This document shows, one piece after another, positions 34,334-42,563 of a stretch of 64,000 nt of DNA (positions are counted from its first letter, which is position 1; the number at the start of each line of letters is the position of its first letter). The position numbers and the translations under genes are program-made. Source of the stretch: Micromonospora costi. Its GTDB lineage: Bacteria > Actinomycetota > Actinomycetes > Mycobacteriales > Micromonosporaceae. The notes under the pieces are model-generated. The model was not told where the DNA came from. It ran no database searches and worked only from the letters and a program-made list of their open reading frames with translations. The stretch covers positions 62,001 through 126,000 of the forward strand of contig NZ_RBAN01000006.1 of assembly GCF_003626655.1 (NCBI RefSeq). The letters are read 5' to 3'.

Positions 34334-35026
34334 ATGACTGTGTGGGACCGGCCGGCACCGCCGTCCCGCCCCGTGCCCCTCGACCGGGAGCGGATCGTCG
34401 CCGCCGCCATCGCGCTGGCCGACGAGGGCGGGCTGGAGGCGGTGTCGTTGCGCAAGGTCGCGGCGCGGCTGGACGCCGGCCCGATGCGGCTGTACGGATA
34501 CATCTCCACCAAGGACGAGCTGTTCGATCTCATGGTGGACGAGGTCCAGGCCGAGATCCTCCCCGACGGGCAGCCCGGTGACTGGCGGGAGGCGCTGCGC
34601 GTCCTCGCCCACCGCACCAGGCAGGCGGCGCTCCGGCACGAATGGCTGGCCGACCTGCTCGGCGGCCGCCCGGCTCTGGGTCCGAACGGCTTCGCCGTGG
34701 CCGAGGCCACGCTCGCCGCCCTCGACGGCCTCGCCGACGTCGACACCGTCATGCGCGCCGTCGAGACCGTCAGCGCCTACGTCACCGGCGCGATCAGGCG
34801 CGAGATCGCGAACCTGCGGGCCGAACGCGCCACTGGCCTGTCCGAGCGCGAATGGCAGCGCGCCAACGGCCCGCACGTGACGAGAATGTTGGCCACGGGC
34901 CGCTTTCCGGCGCTGGCCAAGGCCGTGTACGACGGCACGGACGTGGACGCCGAGTCATCCTTCGCGACCGGCCTGGAATGGGTCCTCGACGCCGTGGCCG
35001 CCAAACTCACCCGGCCGCCGGCCTGA
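34334..35026 (+). CDS. TetR-family repressor, tetracycline-repressor-like C-terminal domain
   Basis: A 230-residue TetR protein. HTH residues 16-62 include DRERIVAAAIALADEGGLEA, VSLRKVAARLDAGPMRLYGYI and STKDELFDLMVDEVQAEIL. The C-terminal region (HEWLADLLGGRPALGPN to the end) matches the TetR_C domain that binds tetracyclines or other planar drugs in relatives. ATG at 34334 lies 7 bp after TACGAT. It almost certainly represses itself and the divergent TetX-like gene through the dyad at 34282-34314. Its stop is 3 bp from the convergent ECF41 sigma gene. Confidence 0.9.
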   Translation: MTVWDRPAPPSRPVPLDRERIVAAAIALADEGGLEAVSLRKVAARLDAGPMRLYGYISTKDELFDLMVDEVQAEILPDGQPGDWREALRVLAHRTRQAALRHEWLADLLGGRPALGPNGFAVAEATLAALDGLADVDTVMRAVETVSAYVTGAIRREIANLRAERATGLSEREWQRANGPHVTRMLATGRFPALAKAVYDGTDVDAESSFATGLEWVLDAVAAKLTRPPA

Positions 35027-35029
35027 CGG

Positions 35030-35989
35030 TCAACTCCTGCCGGACGTGAGCGAGGGTCCCGTCGTCCACGTGCGGAGCTTCTCCGGGTTGCGGACCGCCC
35101 AGATGTGGGTGATCCGGTCGCCGGCGATCTCGAACGCGTACACCGACACGGTGACGCCGTCGCGTTGCGCGATGAGGCCGGGCTGGCCGTTGACCGTACG
35201 TTCCAGGAGCGTCAGGTCGCGGAGCCGGTCCTCCAGAAGGACCAGCGAGTGGGCGATCCGCTCGGCGCCGGCGACCGGGCGCAGCGCGGTGCTGACCACG
35301 CCGCCGCCGTCGGCGACCGCCGTGACGTGCGGGTCGAGGAGGCCGATGAGGGCGTCGATGTCCCTGGCCTCCCAGGCCCGCTTGAAGTCCCGGACGATCC
35401 GGGCCTGTCGGGACGCCGGGGTCGGGGGCGCCTGCGTGGCACGGATGCGGCGGCGGGCGGAGGAGGCCAGCTCACGGCACGCCGCCGGGGTGCGGCCGAC
35501 GATCCCGGCGATCTCGGCGAAGGAGTAGCGGAAGACGTCGTGGAGGATGAGCGCGACGCGTTCGGCCGGCGTCATCGCTTCGAGCACGACGAGGAAGGCC
35601 ATGCTGACCGACTCGTCCAGGGTGGCCCGGTCCGCGGGGTCGCCCGCGGCGTCGCCCGACCGCCCGTTGATCCACTGCGACGGTTCCGGCACCGGCTCGG
35701 GGATCCACTCGCCGACGTAGCGCTCCCGGCGCACCCGTGCCGAACCGAGCAGATCCAGGCAGACCCGGCTCGCGACCGTCGTCAGCCAGGCGCCGGGCGA
35801 CGCGATGGCGTCCTGCTGCTGGCGGGACAGGGCGTACCAGCGGGCGTACGTCTCCTGGACGGCGTCCTCGGCGTCGGCCAGGGAGCCGAGGAGCCGGTAG
35901 GCGAGATTGATGAGGTGACGGCGCTCGCCGATGATCGCGTTCAGGCCGGCGTCGGACGGTTCGTGTGCGGGCACGAGGTGGTCGGTCAT
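35030..35989 (-). CDS. ECF41-type RNA polymerase sigma factor
   Basis: A 319-residue ECF sigma factor. Region 2 lies at residues 15-90 (INLAYRLLGSLADAEDAVQETYARW, SPGAWLTTVASRVCLDLL). Region 4 lies at about 140-195 (MTPAERVALILHDVFRYSFAEIAGIVGRTPAACRELASSARRRI). A SnoaL-like C-terminal domain carries the ECF41 signatures ADGGGVV and VNGQPGLI, through which these factors self-regulate without an anti-sigma. ECF41 genes sit beside carboxymuconolactone decarboxylase, oxidoreductase or epimerase genes; here the divergent neighbour is a flavin oxidoreductase. ATG at 35989 has GGGAGG upstream. Confidence 0.92.
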   Translation of the reverse strand: MTDHLVPAHEPSDAGLNAIIGERRHLINLAYRLLGSLADAEDAVQETYARWYALSRQQQDAIASPGAWLTTVASRVCLDLLGSARVRRERYVGEWIPEPVPEPSQWINGRSGDAAGDPADRATLDESVSMAFLVVLEAMTPAERVALILHDVFRYSFAEIAGIVGRTPAACRELASSARRRIRATQAPPTPASRQARIVRDFKRAWEARDIDALIGLLDPHVTAVADGGGVVSTALRPVAGAERIAHSLVLLEDRLRDLTLLERTVNGQPGLIAQRDGVTVSVYAFEIAGDRITHIWAVRNPEKLRTWTTGPSLTSGRS

Positions 35990-36032
35990 GGTTCGGGAGG
36001 CTCCCTGGGTCGGATCCGCTCTCCCCGGGTCC

Positions 36033-36079
36033 GACGAGATACCGCCGCGTTTTGTCAGGCTGCCGCGCCGCCTGACGTT
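36033..36079. promoter_or_regulatory. candidate ECF41-dependent divergent promoters
   Basis: Minus strand, toward the sigma gene: TGACA (complement of 36053-36057), 16 bp, CGTC (complement of 36033-36036). Plus strand, toward the oxidoreductase: TGTCAGG (36053-36059) followed by CGTT at 36076-36079. ECF41 factors recognise a TGTCACA-type minus-35 and a CGTC minus-10. The TGTCAGG/CCTGACG inverted repeat lets one site serve both directions. Matches are partial. Confidence 0.4.
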
Positions 36080-36201
36080 CCGGCCGGCCGTGTCGTCGGA
36101 GCAGTGAGACACCATCCGGCACGCCCGGCTGCCGCCGCCGGTGGACCGACCCTCGGGTCGCGCGCCCCGGCAGCCACCGGCATCGAGAAGGGAATCCCAC
36201 C

Positions 36202-37374
36202 ATGCACCGTACGTCCCACCGGGTCGTCGTCATCGGCGGCGGCTACGCGGGCACGCTCGCGGCCAACCGCCTGCGGATGCGCGCCGACGTCGACGTCGCC
36301 GTGGTCAATCCCCGCCCGACGTTCGTCGAGCGGATCCGGCTGCACCAGTTCGTGGCCGGCACCGGCGAGGCCACCGTCGACTACGGCACGCTGCTCGGTG
36401 AGGGCATCGAGCTGGTCGTCGACACCGCCACGCGCATCGACACCGCGGCCCGGACCGTACGGCTGGCGTCGGGGCGCGCCCTGGACTACGACCACGTCAT
36501 CTACGCGGTCGGCAGCACCGGGGCCATCCCGTCCACGGTGCCGGGCGCGGCCGACGTCGCCCTCCACATCGCCGAGTACGAGTCCGCGCAGCGGCTGCGT
36601 ACCCGGCTGGAGGCGCTGCCCCTCGCCGCTCCGGTCACCGTGGTCGGCGGTGGGTTGACCGGCGTGGAGACGGCCGCCGAGCTGGCCGAGCGGCGGCGCA
36701 GCGTCACGCTGGTGTGCGGCCGGGAGTTGGCGCCGTCGCTGAGCGGGCCGGCTCGCCGGTCGGTGGCCAGATGGCTGTCCCGGCACGGTGTGACGGTGCT
36801 CGAGGCCGCCGTGGTGAGCGAGGTCCGGCCGGACGCCGTCGTCTTCGCCGACGGTACGGTGCGGGCCAGCGGGTTGACCGTCTGGGCGGGCGGTTTCGGC
36901 GTGCCGGCCCTGGCGGCCGCGAGCGGGCTGCGTACCGACGCGCTCGGCCGGCTGCTGACCGACGAGACGCTGACCAGCGTCGACGACGACCGCGTCGTCG
37001 CGGCGGGGGACGCGGCCGCGCCCTCGGGCCAGCCGCTGCGGATGAGCTGCTACGCGGCGGGACCGCTCGGGGCGCAGGCCGCCAACACCGTGCTGAGCCG
37101 CATCGCGGGAACCGACCCGGCGACGCTCGATGTGGCCTTCACGGGGTCGTGCGTGAGCCTCGGCCGGCGCGCCGGCCTCCGGCAGTTCGCCCGCAAGGAC
37201 GACAGCGCCGTGAACGTCTACTTCGACGGCCGCCTGGGCGCCGCGTACAAGGAGTTGACCTGCACGTGGGCGGTGTCGAAGATCCGCCGTGAGGCCCGCA
37301 GGCCGGGTTCCATGGTCTGGATCAAGGGTGGGGCGCGGCCGGCCTCCGCCGCGCCGGTGGCCGCGTCGTCGTGA
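36202..37374 (+). CDS. NDH-2-like FAD/NAD(P)H oxidoreductase
   Basis: A 390-residue pyridine-nucleotide-disulphide oxidoreductase without redox cysteines. The FAD site is VVVIGGGYAGTLAAN (about 8-22), the NAD(P)H site is PVTVVGGGLTGVETAAELAE near 145-164, and the FAD ribityl motif is VVAAGDAAAPS near 270. Size and layout resemble type II NADH dehydrogenases and AIF-like reductases, so the acceptor may be a quinone. No membrane helix is seen. The ATG has a GAGAAGGGA ribosome site. It is the likely target of the divergent ECF41 sigma factor. Confidence 0.87.
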   Translation: MHRTSHRVVVIGGGYAGTLAANRLRMRADVDVAVVNPRPTFVERIRLHQFVAGTGEATVDYGTLLGEGIELVVDTATRIDTAARTVRLASGRALDYDHVIYAVGSTGAIPSTVPGAADVALHIAEYESAQRLRTRLEALPLAAPVTVVGGGLTGVETAAELAERRRSVTLVCGRELAPSLSGPARRSVARWLSRHGVTVLEAAVVSEVRPDAVVFADGTVRASGLTVWAGGFGVPALAAASGLRTDALGRLLTDETLTSVDDDRVVAAGDAAAPSGQPLRMSCYAAGPLGAQAANTVLSRIAGTDPATLDVAFTGSCVSLGRRAGLRQFARKDDSAVNVYFDGRLGAAYKELTCTWAVSKIRREARRPGSMVWIKGGARPASAAPVAASS

Positions 37375-37429
37375 CGACCGGCGGGACGGCCCCGGGGCCG
37401 GGGCCGTCCGTGCGGCCGGCCCGGCCTCG

Positions 37430-38479
37430 TCAGGCGGGTAGCGGCAGCACGCCGGCGGCCGCCAGACGCCGGACGACCGCCTCGTGCGGTACGGCGTGGC
37501 TGGTGCGGCCGCCCACCCCGGTCGTCGTCGTGGCGGTGAACAGCGAGTCCAGCAACGCCTCCTCGACCGCGTCGAGGACGGCGGCGAACACCGGGGTGAT
37601 CTCCGCGTCGGGCATCAGGGGGCGGCCGGGTTCGGCGGTGCTGAACGCGATCGCGTAGTCGCCACTGCCGTTGCTGTAGGACGCGCCGACCCGGGCCATG
37701 GCGAAGATGGCCCGCCGGGCGAGGCGGCCGAGCTGCCGGGCGTCCAGGGGCGCGTCGGTGGCCACCACGATCATGCACGAGTTGCCGGCCGGTTCGGTGC
37801 GGTCGGCCGCGGGAATCAGCTCCTCGACCGGCATCGGTACGCCCCGCACGGTCAACACGCCGCCGAAGTTGGACTGGGTGAGCGCGCCCACGGTGACCTC
37901 CCGGCCGGCCCACGGCACGGTCCGCGACGCGGTGCCGATCCCCGCCTTGTAGCCGAGGGCCGTGGTGCCGGTGCCCGCACCGACGCACCCCTGCGCGGGC
38001 GGCTCCGCCGTGGCGCCGGCGATCGCGGCGAGCACGTGGGCCTCGGTGACCGGTCGTCGGCGGATGTCCGACAGGTGGGCGTCGTTGGTCTCGCCGACCA
38101 GGGGATTGAACGACACCCCGTCCGGCCGGCGGCCCATGAGCCAGGTGAGGACCGCGTCCGCGGCGCGGAACACCGACAGGGTGGCGGTCAGGACGACCGG
38201 TGATTCCAGTACGCCGAGTTCGTCCACCTGCGTCGAGCCGACCAGCTTGCCGTAGCCGTTGCCGGCGTACACGGCGGCCGGCAGCGCCCACCGGTCGGGG
38301 CCGAGCTGGCCCGGCACGACCGCCGTGACGCCGGTGTGCAGGTCACCGCCGTCGTCGACGGTGGTGTGCCCGACCCGTACGCCGGGGACGTCGGTGATCG
38401 CGTTGTGCGGCCCGGTGGGCAGTGACCCGACGACGACGCCGAGGTCACGTGCGCGGGCTCGCGGGGCTTGCCGGCTCAT
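37430..38479 (-). CDS. P1-family (S58, DmpA-type) aminopeptidase
   Basis: A 349-residue N-terminal-nucleophile hydrolase of the DmpA/BapA family (L-aminopeptidase D-amidase/esterase). Typical stretches are PHNAITDVPGVRVGHTTV (about 24-41), VYAGNGYGKLVGSTQVDELG, VSFNPLVGETND and VGAGTGTTALGYKAGIGTASR. The autocleavage site is at GNSCM, with Ser234 the new N-terminal nucleophile. Substrates are small peptides with N-terminal D-, beta- or L-residues. There is no signal peptide. It lies between the NDH-2-like gene and a divergent methyltransferase. Confidence 0.92.
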   Translation of the reverse strand: MSRQAPRARARDLGVVVGSLPTGPHNAITDVPGVRVGHTTVDDGGDLHTGVTAVVPGQLGPDRWALPAAVYAGNGYGKLVGSTQVDELGVLESPVVLTATLSVFRAADAVLTWLMGRRPDGVSFNPLVGETNDAHLSDIRRRPVTEAHVLAAIAGATAEPPAQGCVGAGTGTTALGYKAGIGTASRTVPWAGREVTVGALTQSNFGGVLTVRGVPMPVEELIPAADRTEPAGNSCMIVVATDAPLDARQLGRLARRAIFAMARVGASYSNGSGDYAIAFSTAEPGRPLMPDAEITPVFAAVLDAVEEALLDSLFTATTTTGVGGRTSHAVPHEAVVRRLAAAGVLPLPA

Positions 38480-38559
38480 GGTGCCCCATCGTGTCGTACG
38501 GCGACGCCGGCCCGGTAACCCGGTTGCCCGGTTCGCACCCGACGTCGCAGCATCGACGG

Positions 38560-39360
38560 ATGCTGAAGCCGGAGATCATGGACTTCTACCGGCAGGGCGG
38601 CGAACGGGATCGGCTCGCCGCCGGCCAGGGCAGGCTGGAGTTCCTGCGGACGTGGGACGTCCTCACGAGGGTGCTGCCCCCTCCCCCGGCGGCCGTCGTG
38701 GACGTCGGCGGCGCCACCGGCGTGTACGCCGGCCCCCTCGCACGGGCCGGGTACGCGGTGCACGTCGTCGACCCGGTGCCGGAGCACGTGGCCGAGGCGG
38801 CGGCGCTCCCCGGCGTGACCGCCGCACGCGGGGACGCCCGCGCGTTACCCGCCGCGGATCACAGTGTGGACGCGGTGCTGCTCTTCGGGCCGCTCTACCA
38901 CCTGCCCGAGCGCGCCGACCGGGTCGCCGTGTGGCGGGAGGCGGGCCGGGTCGTCCGCCCCGGCGGTGTGGTGGTGGGCGCGACCATCAGCCGGTTCGCC
39001 TCGCTGTTCGACGGGTTCGTGAAGGACTACTTCAGCGACCCCCGGTTCCGTCCGCTGGTGGAACGCGCTCTCGTCGACGGCCTGCACCACAACCTCGACG
39101 CCGAGCGCACGTGGTTCACCACGGCCTACTTCCACCACCCGGACGAGCTGGTCGGTGAACCGGCCGAGGCCGGCCTGGACGTGCGGCGGCGCGTCGCCGT
39201 GGAGGGTCCGCTGTGGATGGCGGAGCACCGGCTCACGGAGCTGCTGGCCAGCCGGGAGGGCACCGACCTGGTGCTCGAACTGTCGCGCCGGGTGGAGGAG
39301 GAGCCGAGCCTGCTCGGCGCGAGCAGCCACGTCCTCACCGTGGCCACCGCGCCGCACTGA
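38560..39360 (+). CDS. class I SAM-dependent methyltransferase
   Basis: A 266-residue methyltransferase with motif I VVDVGGATGVYAGPLARAGY (about residues 46-65), motif II VHVVDPVPEHV, and ARGDARALPAADHSVDAVLLFGPLYHL near 85-112, the layout of UbiE-like small-molecule methyltransferases. The region after 180 (FTTAYFHHPDELVGEPAEAG) matches many actinobacterial members of unknown substrate. ATG at 38560 gives the standard N-terminus. It is divergent from the DmpA-type peptidase, 80 bp away. Confidence 0.87.
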   Translation: MLKPEIMDFYRQGGERDRLAAGQGRLEFLRTWDVLTRVLPPPPAAVVDVGGATGVYAGPLARAGYAVHVVDPVPEHVAEAAALPGVTAARGDARALPAADHSVDAVLLFGPLYHLPERADRVAVWREAGRVVRPGGVVVGATISRFASLFDGFVKDYFSDPRFRPLVERALVDGLHHNLDAERTWFTTAYFHHPDELVGEPAEAGLDVRRRVAVEGPLWMAEHRLTELLASREGTDLVLELSRRVEEEPSLLGASSHVLTVATAPH

Positions 39361-39458
39361 CCCGCCGCCGTCGAAAGCGCCGTCGGGAGGCCGCGCCGTC
39401 GGGATCGCCGGCCCGCGCCGCCGGCGCCCGAGGCGACCGGCGGCGCGGACACGCGCCC

Positions 39459-40292
39459 TCAGCCCATCCCGTCGAGCACCGGCACGAGCTGCTCCTCCTC
39501 GTACGCCAGGTGGCGTTCGAGTTCGTCGGTGAGCTGGTCCACCTGCCGGCGTACCTCGGCGGGGTCGGTGTCCCGGTCGCCCACGACGGCCCGGAGCCGG
39601 TCGACGAGGACCGCCACCCGCGCGTGCTCGGCGCGCAGCCGCTCCAGCGTGGCCGCGAGGTCGGGACGCCGCGCCGCCAGCCCGACGAACAAGCCGCCGT
39701 CCTCGTGCGTGTGGTGATGGTGCAGGCCCTGGCAGACCGCCAGGCAGTTCACCCGCAGTTGCGCGCCCAGCCGGGGGCCGGCCGCCGCCACCTCCCGGCG
39801 GATCAGCGCGAGTTCCCGCCGGAACGCGTCGTGGATCTGGACGAGGGCCGCGCCCAAGGACGCCGCGGCCGGCGGGCCGCCACCGGCGCGTTCCAGGGCG
39901 ACCACCGGTATGACCCGGCTGGTCTTCGCCTGGTACGCGGCCCAACCGGGGTCGGCCTCGGCGGCCCGCGCGAACACCGTGTCGCGTTCGGCGCCGGTGA
40001 GGACCGCCGCCCGGGCCGGGTAGGTGAAGATGCCGTCCTCGACGGTGACGTGCGGGTCGGCGAGGATGTTGTGGAACCAGTCCGGATGCCGGGGTGCACC
40101 GCCGGCCGAGGCGATGACCAGGATCCGGCCGCCCTCGTCGGGCAGGTAGCCCAGCGGGGTGGTGTGCGGCGCGCCGGAGCGCGCCCCGGTGGTGGTGAGC
40201 AGGATCAGCCGCCCACCGGCGAAGGGGCCGCCGACGCGGCCCCCGTTGGCGCGGAACTCGTCGATGATCTGTTGGTTGGCGTTTTTGGGCAT
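39459..40292 (-). CDS. fusion of F420/flavin nitroreductase-like domain and hemerythrin HHE domain
   Basis: A 277-residue two-domain protein. Residues 1-130 match the Ddn/DUF385 deazaflavin-dependent nitroreductase family: GRLILLTTTGARSGAPHTTPLGYLPDEGG, then WFHNILADPHVTVED and TYPARAAVLTGAERD. Residues 145-277 are a hemerythrin-like helical bundle with iron-ligand candidates in QIHDAFRRELALIRRE, CQGLHHHHTHEDGGLF, EHARVAVLV and HLAYEEEQLVPVL. The pairing suggests a redox protein that senses or handles oxygen or nitrogen species. Start ATG at 40292; no other member of an operon is evident. Confidence 0.85.
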   Translation of the reverse strand: MPKNANQQIIDEFRANGGRVGGPFAGGRLILLTTTGARSGAPHTTPLGYLPDEGGRILVIASAGGAPRHPDWFHNILADPHVTVEDGIFTYPARAAVLTGAERDTVFARAAEADPGWAAYQAKTSRVIPVVALERAGGGPPAAASLGAALVQIHDAFRRELALIRREVAAAGPRLGAQLRVNCLAVCQGLHHHHTHEDGGLFVGLAARRPDLAATLERLRAEHARVAVLVDRLRAVVGDRDTDPAEVRRQVDQLTDELERHLAYEEEQLVPVLDGMG

Positions 40293-40593
40293 GCTCCGCC
40301 TTGTGTCGTGTCGAATCTGAGGTACGCGGGACGCCGGCAGCGGGCGTCCGCGGGAGGATGGGGTGCGGCGGCCGGACAGGGCCGCGTGCCAGGAAGAGGG
40401 TGTCGCGGGGGTGCGGGACGGCGGGGCTCGTGCCCGCCGCGCGCTCACTCGGCGGCCGGGTGCCTCACTCGCTCGTGGCCCATGGCCGACCCGGCAGTCA
40501 CGTCGACGACCCTAGTGCCGCACCACAGGCCCGGCAAGGCGATTCGGCGCCCGTGACCCTCCGCCCGTCATGCCGTGATCGACTCCGTTTCGT
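40293..40593. other. intergenic region upstream of the fusion gene
   Basis: No gene is evident. The region should contain the promoter of the nitroreductase-hemerythrin gene (minus strand), but no clear minus-10 was found. Its right end carries the terminator of the ABC-F gene. Confidence 0.4.
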
Positions 40594-40634
40594 CGATGTG
40601 GCGGGTTCACGGGGCGCCGGACCCCGCCACATCG
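40594..40634 (-). terminator. terminator downstream of the ABC-F gene
   Basis: CGATGTGGCGGG (40594-40605) pairs perfectly with CCCGCCACATCG (40623-40634) over a 17-base loop, 55 bp past the ABC-F stop on the minus strand. Confidence 0.65.
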
Positions 40635-40688
40635 GCGAAAAGCCGGTTTCTCCGGGCGCTCGTGCGGTGCCCGGCGGGTGGCTGCCGC

Positions 40689-42323
40689 TCAGGCCTCCGG
40701 CGCCCCGGTCTCCCGCAGCCGGCCGTCGTCGAGCCGCAGCCACCGGTCCACCCCGATGTCGCGCAGGAACCGTTCGTCGTGGCTCACCACGACGAACGCA
40801 CCCCGGTACGCGCCGAGGGCGCTCTCCAGCTGCGCGACGCTCACCAGGTCGAGGTTGTTGGTCGGCTCGTCGAGCAGCAGCAGCTGCGGTGCCGGCGAGG
40901 CGAACAGGACACACGCCAGGGTGGCGCGCAGCCGCTCCCCGCCGGAGAGCACCCCGACCGGCAGGTGCGCGCGGGCGCCGCGGAACAGGAACCGGGCGAG
41001 CAGGTTCATCCGCTCGGCCTCGGGCATCGCCGGGGCGAACGCGGCCAGGTTCTCTGCCACGGTGCGGTCGAGGTCGAGCAGGTCGAGCCGCTGCGACAGG
41101 TATGCGACCCGCCCCTCGGCCCGCCGGATCCGCCCATCGGCGGGTGTCAGGTCACCGTTCATCAGCCGCAGCAGCGTGGACTTGCCGGCGCCGTTCGGGC
41201 CGGACAGGGCGATCCGCTCGGGCCCGCGGATGGTCAGGTCGACGCCGTCGCCCGCGAAGACCGGCCGGTCGCCGTGGCTGACCCGCAGGCCGTCTGCCTC
41301 GAAGACCGTGCGCCCGGCCGGGACGGTGGTCTCCGGCAACTCGACCGCGATCGCCTGGTCCTCGCGCAGGGCGCGGCTCGCGTCGTCGAGCCGGGCCCGT
41401 GCCTCGCTGACCCGGGAGGCGTGCATCTCGTTCGACCGGCCGGCGGACTCCTGGGCGCTGCGCTTCATGCCCCCGGCCACGATCCGCGGCAGGCCCGCGT
41501 TCTTGAGGTTGCGGGCGGCGTTGCTGGCGCGGCGGGCGGCCCGCTCGCGGGCCTGCTGCATCTCCCGCTTCTCCCGCTTGACCTCCTGCTCGGCGTTGCG
41601 GACGTTACGTTCGGCGGCCTCCTGGGCGGCGCGCACGGCCTCCGAGTACGCCGTGAAGTTCCCCCCGTACAGGTGCACCTCGCCGCGGTCGAGTTCGGCG
41701 ATGCGGTCCATGCGGTCCAGCAGCGCCCGGTCGTGGCTGACCAGCAGCAGCGCGCCGCGCCACTCGTCGAGCACCGCGTAGAGCCGGTGCCGGGCGTCGG
41801 CGTCGAGGTTGTTCGTGGGCTCGTCGAGCAGCAGCACGTCGGGCCGCTTGAGCAGCTGGGCGGCCAAGCCGAGGGAGATCACCTGCCCGCCGCTGAGGGT
41901 GTGCAGGCGCCGGGTCAGCGGGACGTCCCCGAGCCCGAGCCGGTCCAGCTCGGCGCGGGTGCGCTCCTCGATGTCCCAGTCGTTGCCGATGGTGGCGAAG
42001 TGCTCCTCGTCGGTGTCGCCGGACTCGATGGCGTGCAGGGCCGCGATCAGCGGGGCGACGCCCAGCACCTCGGCCACTGTCAGGTCGGCGGAGAGCGGCA
42101 GGGTCTGCGGCAGGTAGCCGAGCACGCCCTCGACGGACACGCTGCCGCCGGTCGGCGCGTACTCGCCGGCGATCAGTTTCAGCAGGGTGCTCTTGCCGGC
42201 CCCGTTGGGGGCGACGAGGCCGGTGCGGCCCTCGCCCACGGTGAAGGAGAGGTTCTCGAAGACCGGAGTGTCGTCCGGCCAGGAGAAGGACAGGTTCGAC
42301 ACGACGATGGATGCGCTGGACAT
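40689..42323 (-). CDS. ABC-F ATPase (ribosome-protection type)
   Basis: A 544-residue protein with two ABC domains and no membrane segment. The first has APNGAGKST near residue 41, LSGGQVISLGLAAQLLKRPDVLLLDEPTNNLD near 145-185. The second has GPNGAGKST near 378, LSGGERLRATLACVLFA and LLLDEPTNNLDLVS. The linker at about 220-310 is rich in Arg, Glu and Ala (EVKREKREMQQARERAARR), as in ABC-F factors that enter the ribosomal E site. Such proteins either displace antibiotics from the ribosome or act as translation factors like EttA. A leader peptide upstream fits an antibiotic-resistance type. Confidence 0.9.
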   Translation of the reverse strand: MSSASIVVSNLSFSWPDDTPVFENLSFTVGEGRTGLVAPNGAGKSTLLKLIAGEYAPTGGSVSVEGVLGYLPQTLPLSADLTVAEVLGVAPLIAALHAIESGDTDEEHFATIGNDWDIEERTRAELDRLGLGDVPLTRRLHTLSGGQVISLGLAAQLLKRPDVLLLDEPTNNLDADARHRLYAVLDEWRGALLLVSHDRALLDRMDRIAELDRGEVHLYGGNFTAYSEAVRAAQEAAERNVRNAEQEVKREKREMQQARERAARRASNAARNLKNAGLPRIVAGGMKRSAQESAGRSNEMHASRVSEARARLDDASRALREDQAIAVELPETTVPAGRTVFEADGLRVSHGDRPVFAGDGVDLTIRGPERIALSGPNGAGKSTLLRLMNGDLTPADGRIRRAEGRVAYLSQRLDLLDLDRTVAENLAAFAPAMPEAERMNLLARFLFRGARAHLPVGVLSGGERLRATLACVLFASPAPQLLLLDEPTNNLDLVSVAQLESALGAYRGAFVVVSHDERFLRDIGVDRWLRLDDGRLRETGAPEA

Positions 42324-42452
42324 GCGACAGACCTCGGAACGATGGCGGGCGCGCAGCGGCGCGGCCCGGCGGGAGACAGGGTCGAGGGAACGACGGCACG
42401 GCCACGGCGGCTGCGCTGACGCGCGCCTGCCGGCGGCCGAACATGTCCGGTA

Positions 42453-42482
42453 TCACCCGGAGATGTCGTCGTCACCTGCCAT
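42453..42482 (-). CDS. nine-codon leader peptide of the ABC-F gene
   Basis: ATG at 42482 preceded by a strong GGGAGG, encoding MAGDDDISG then TGA. It lies 129 bp upstream of the ABC-F start. A minus-10-like TATCGT (complement of 42519-42524) is placed so that it would be the first ORF on the message. The intervening leader is GC-rich with several possible stems, for example around GGCGGGCGCGC. Leader peptides of this sort control many ABC-F resistance genes by attenuation; here it is inference. Confidence 0.45.
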   Translation of the reverse strand: MAGDDDISG

Positions 42483-42563
42483 GTCCGACCTCCCTGGTCT
42501 GATCATCTCGCCGGACCAACGATAACAAGCGCCGCGCGGTGCGCGCGACGGCAATGCTGGACC

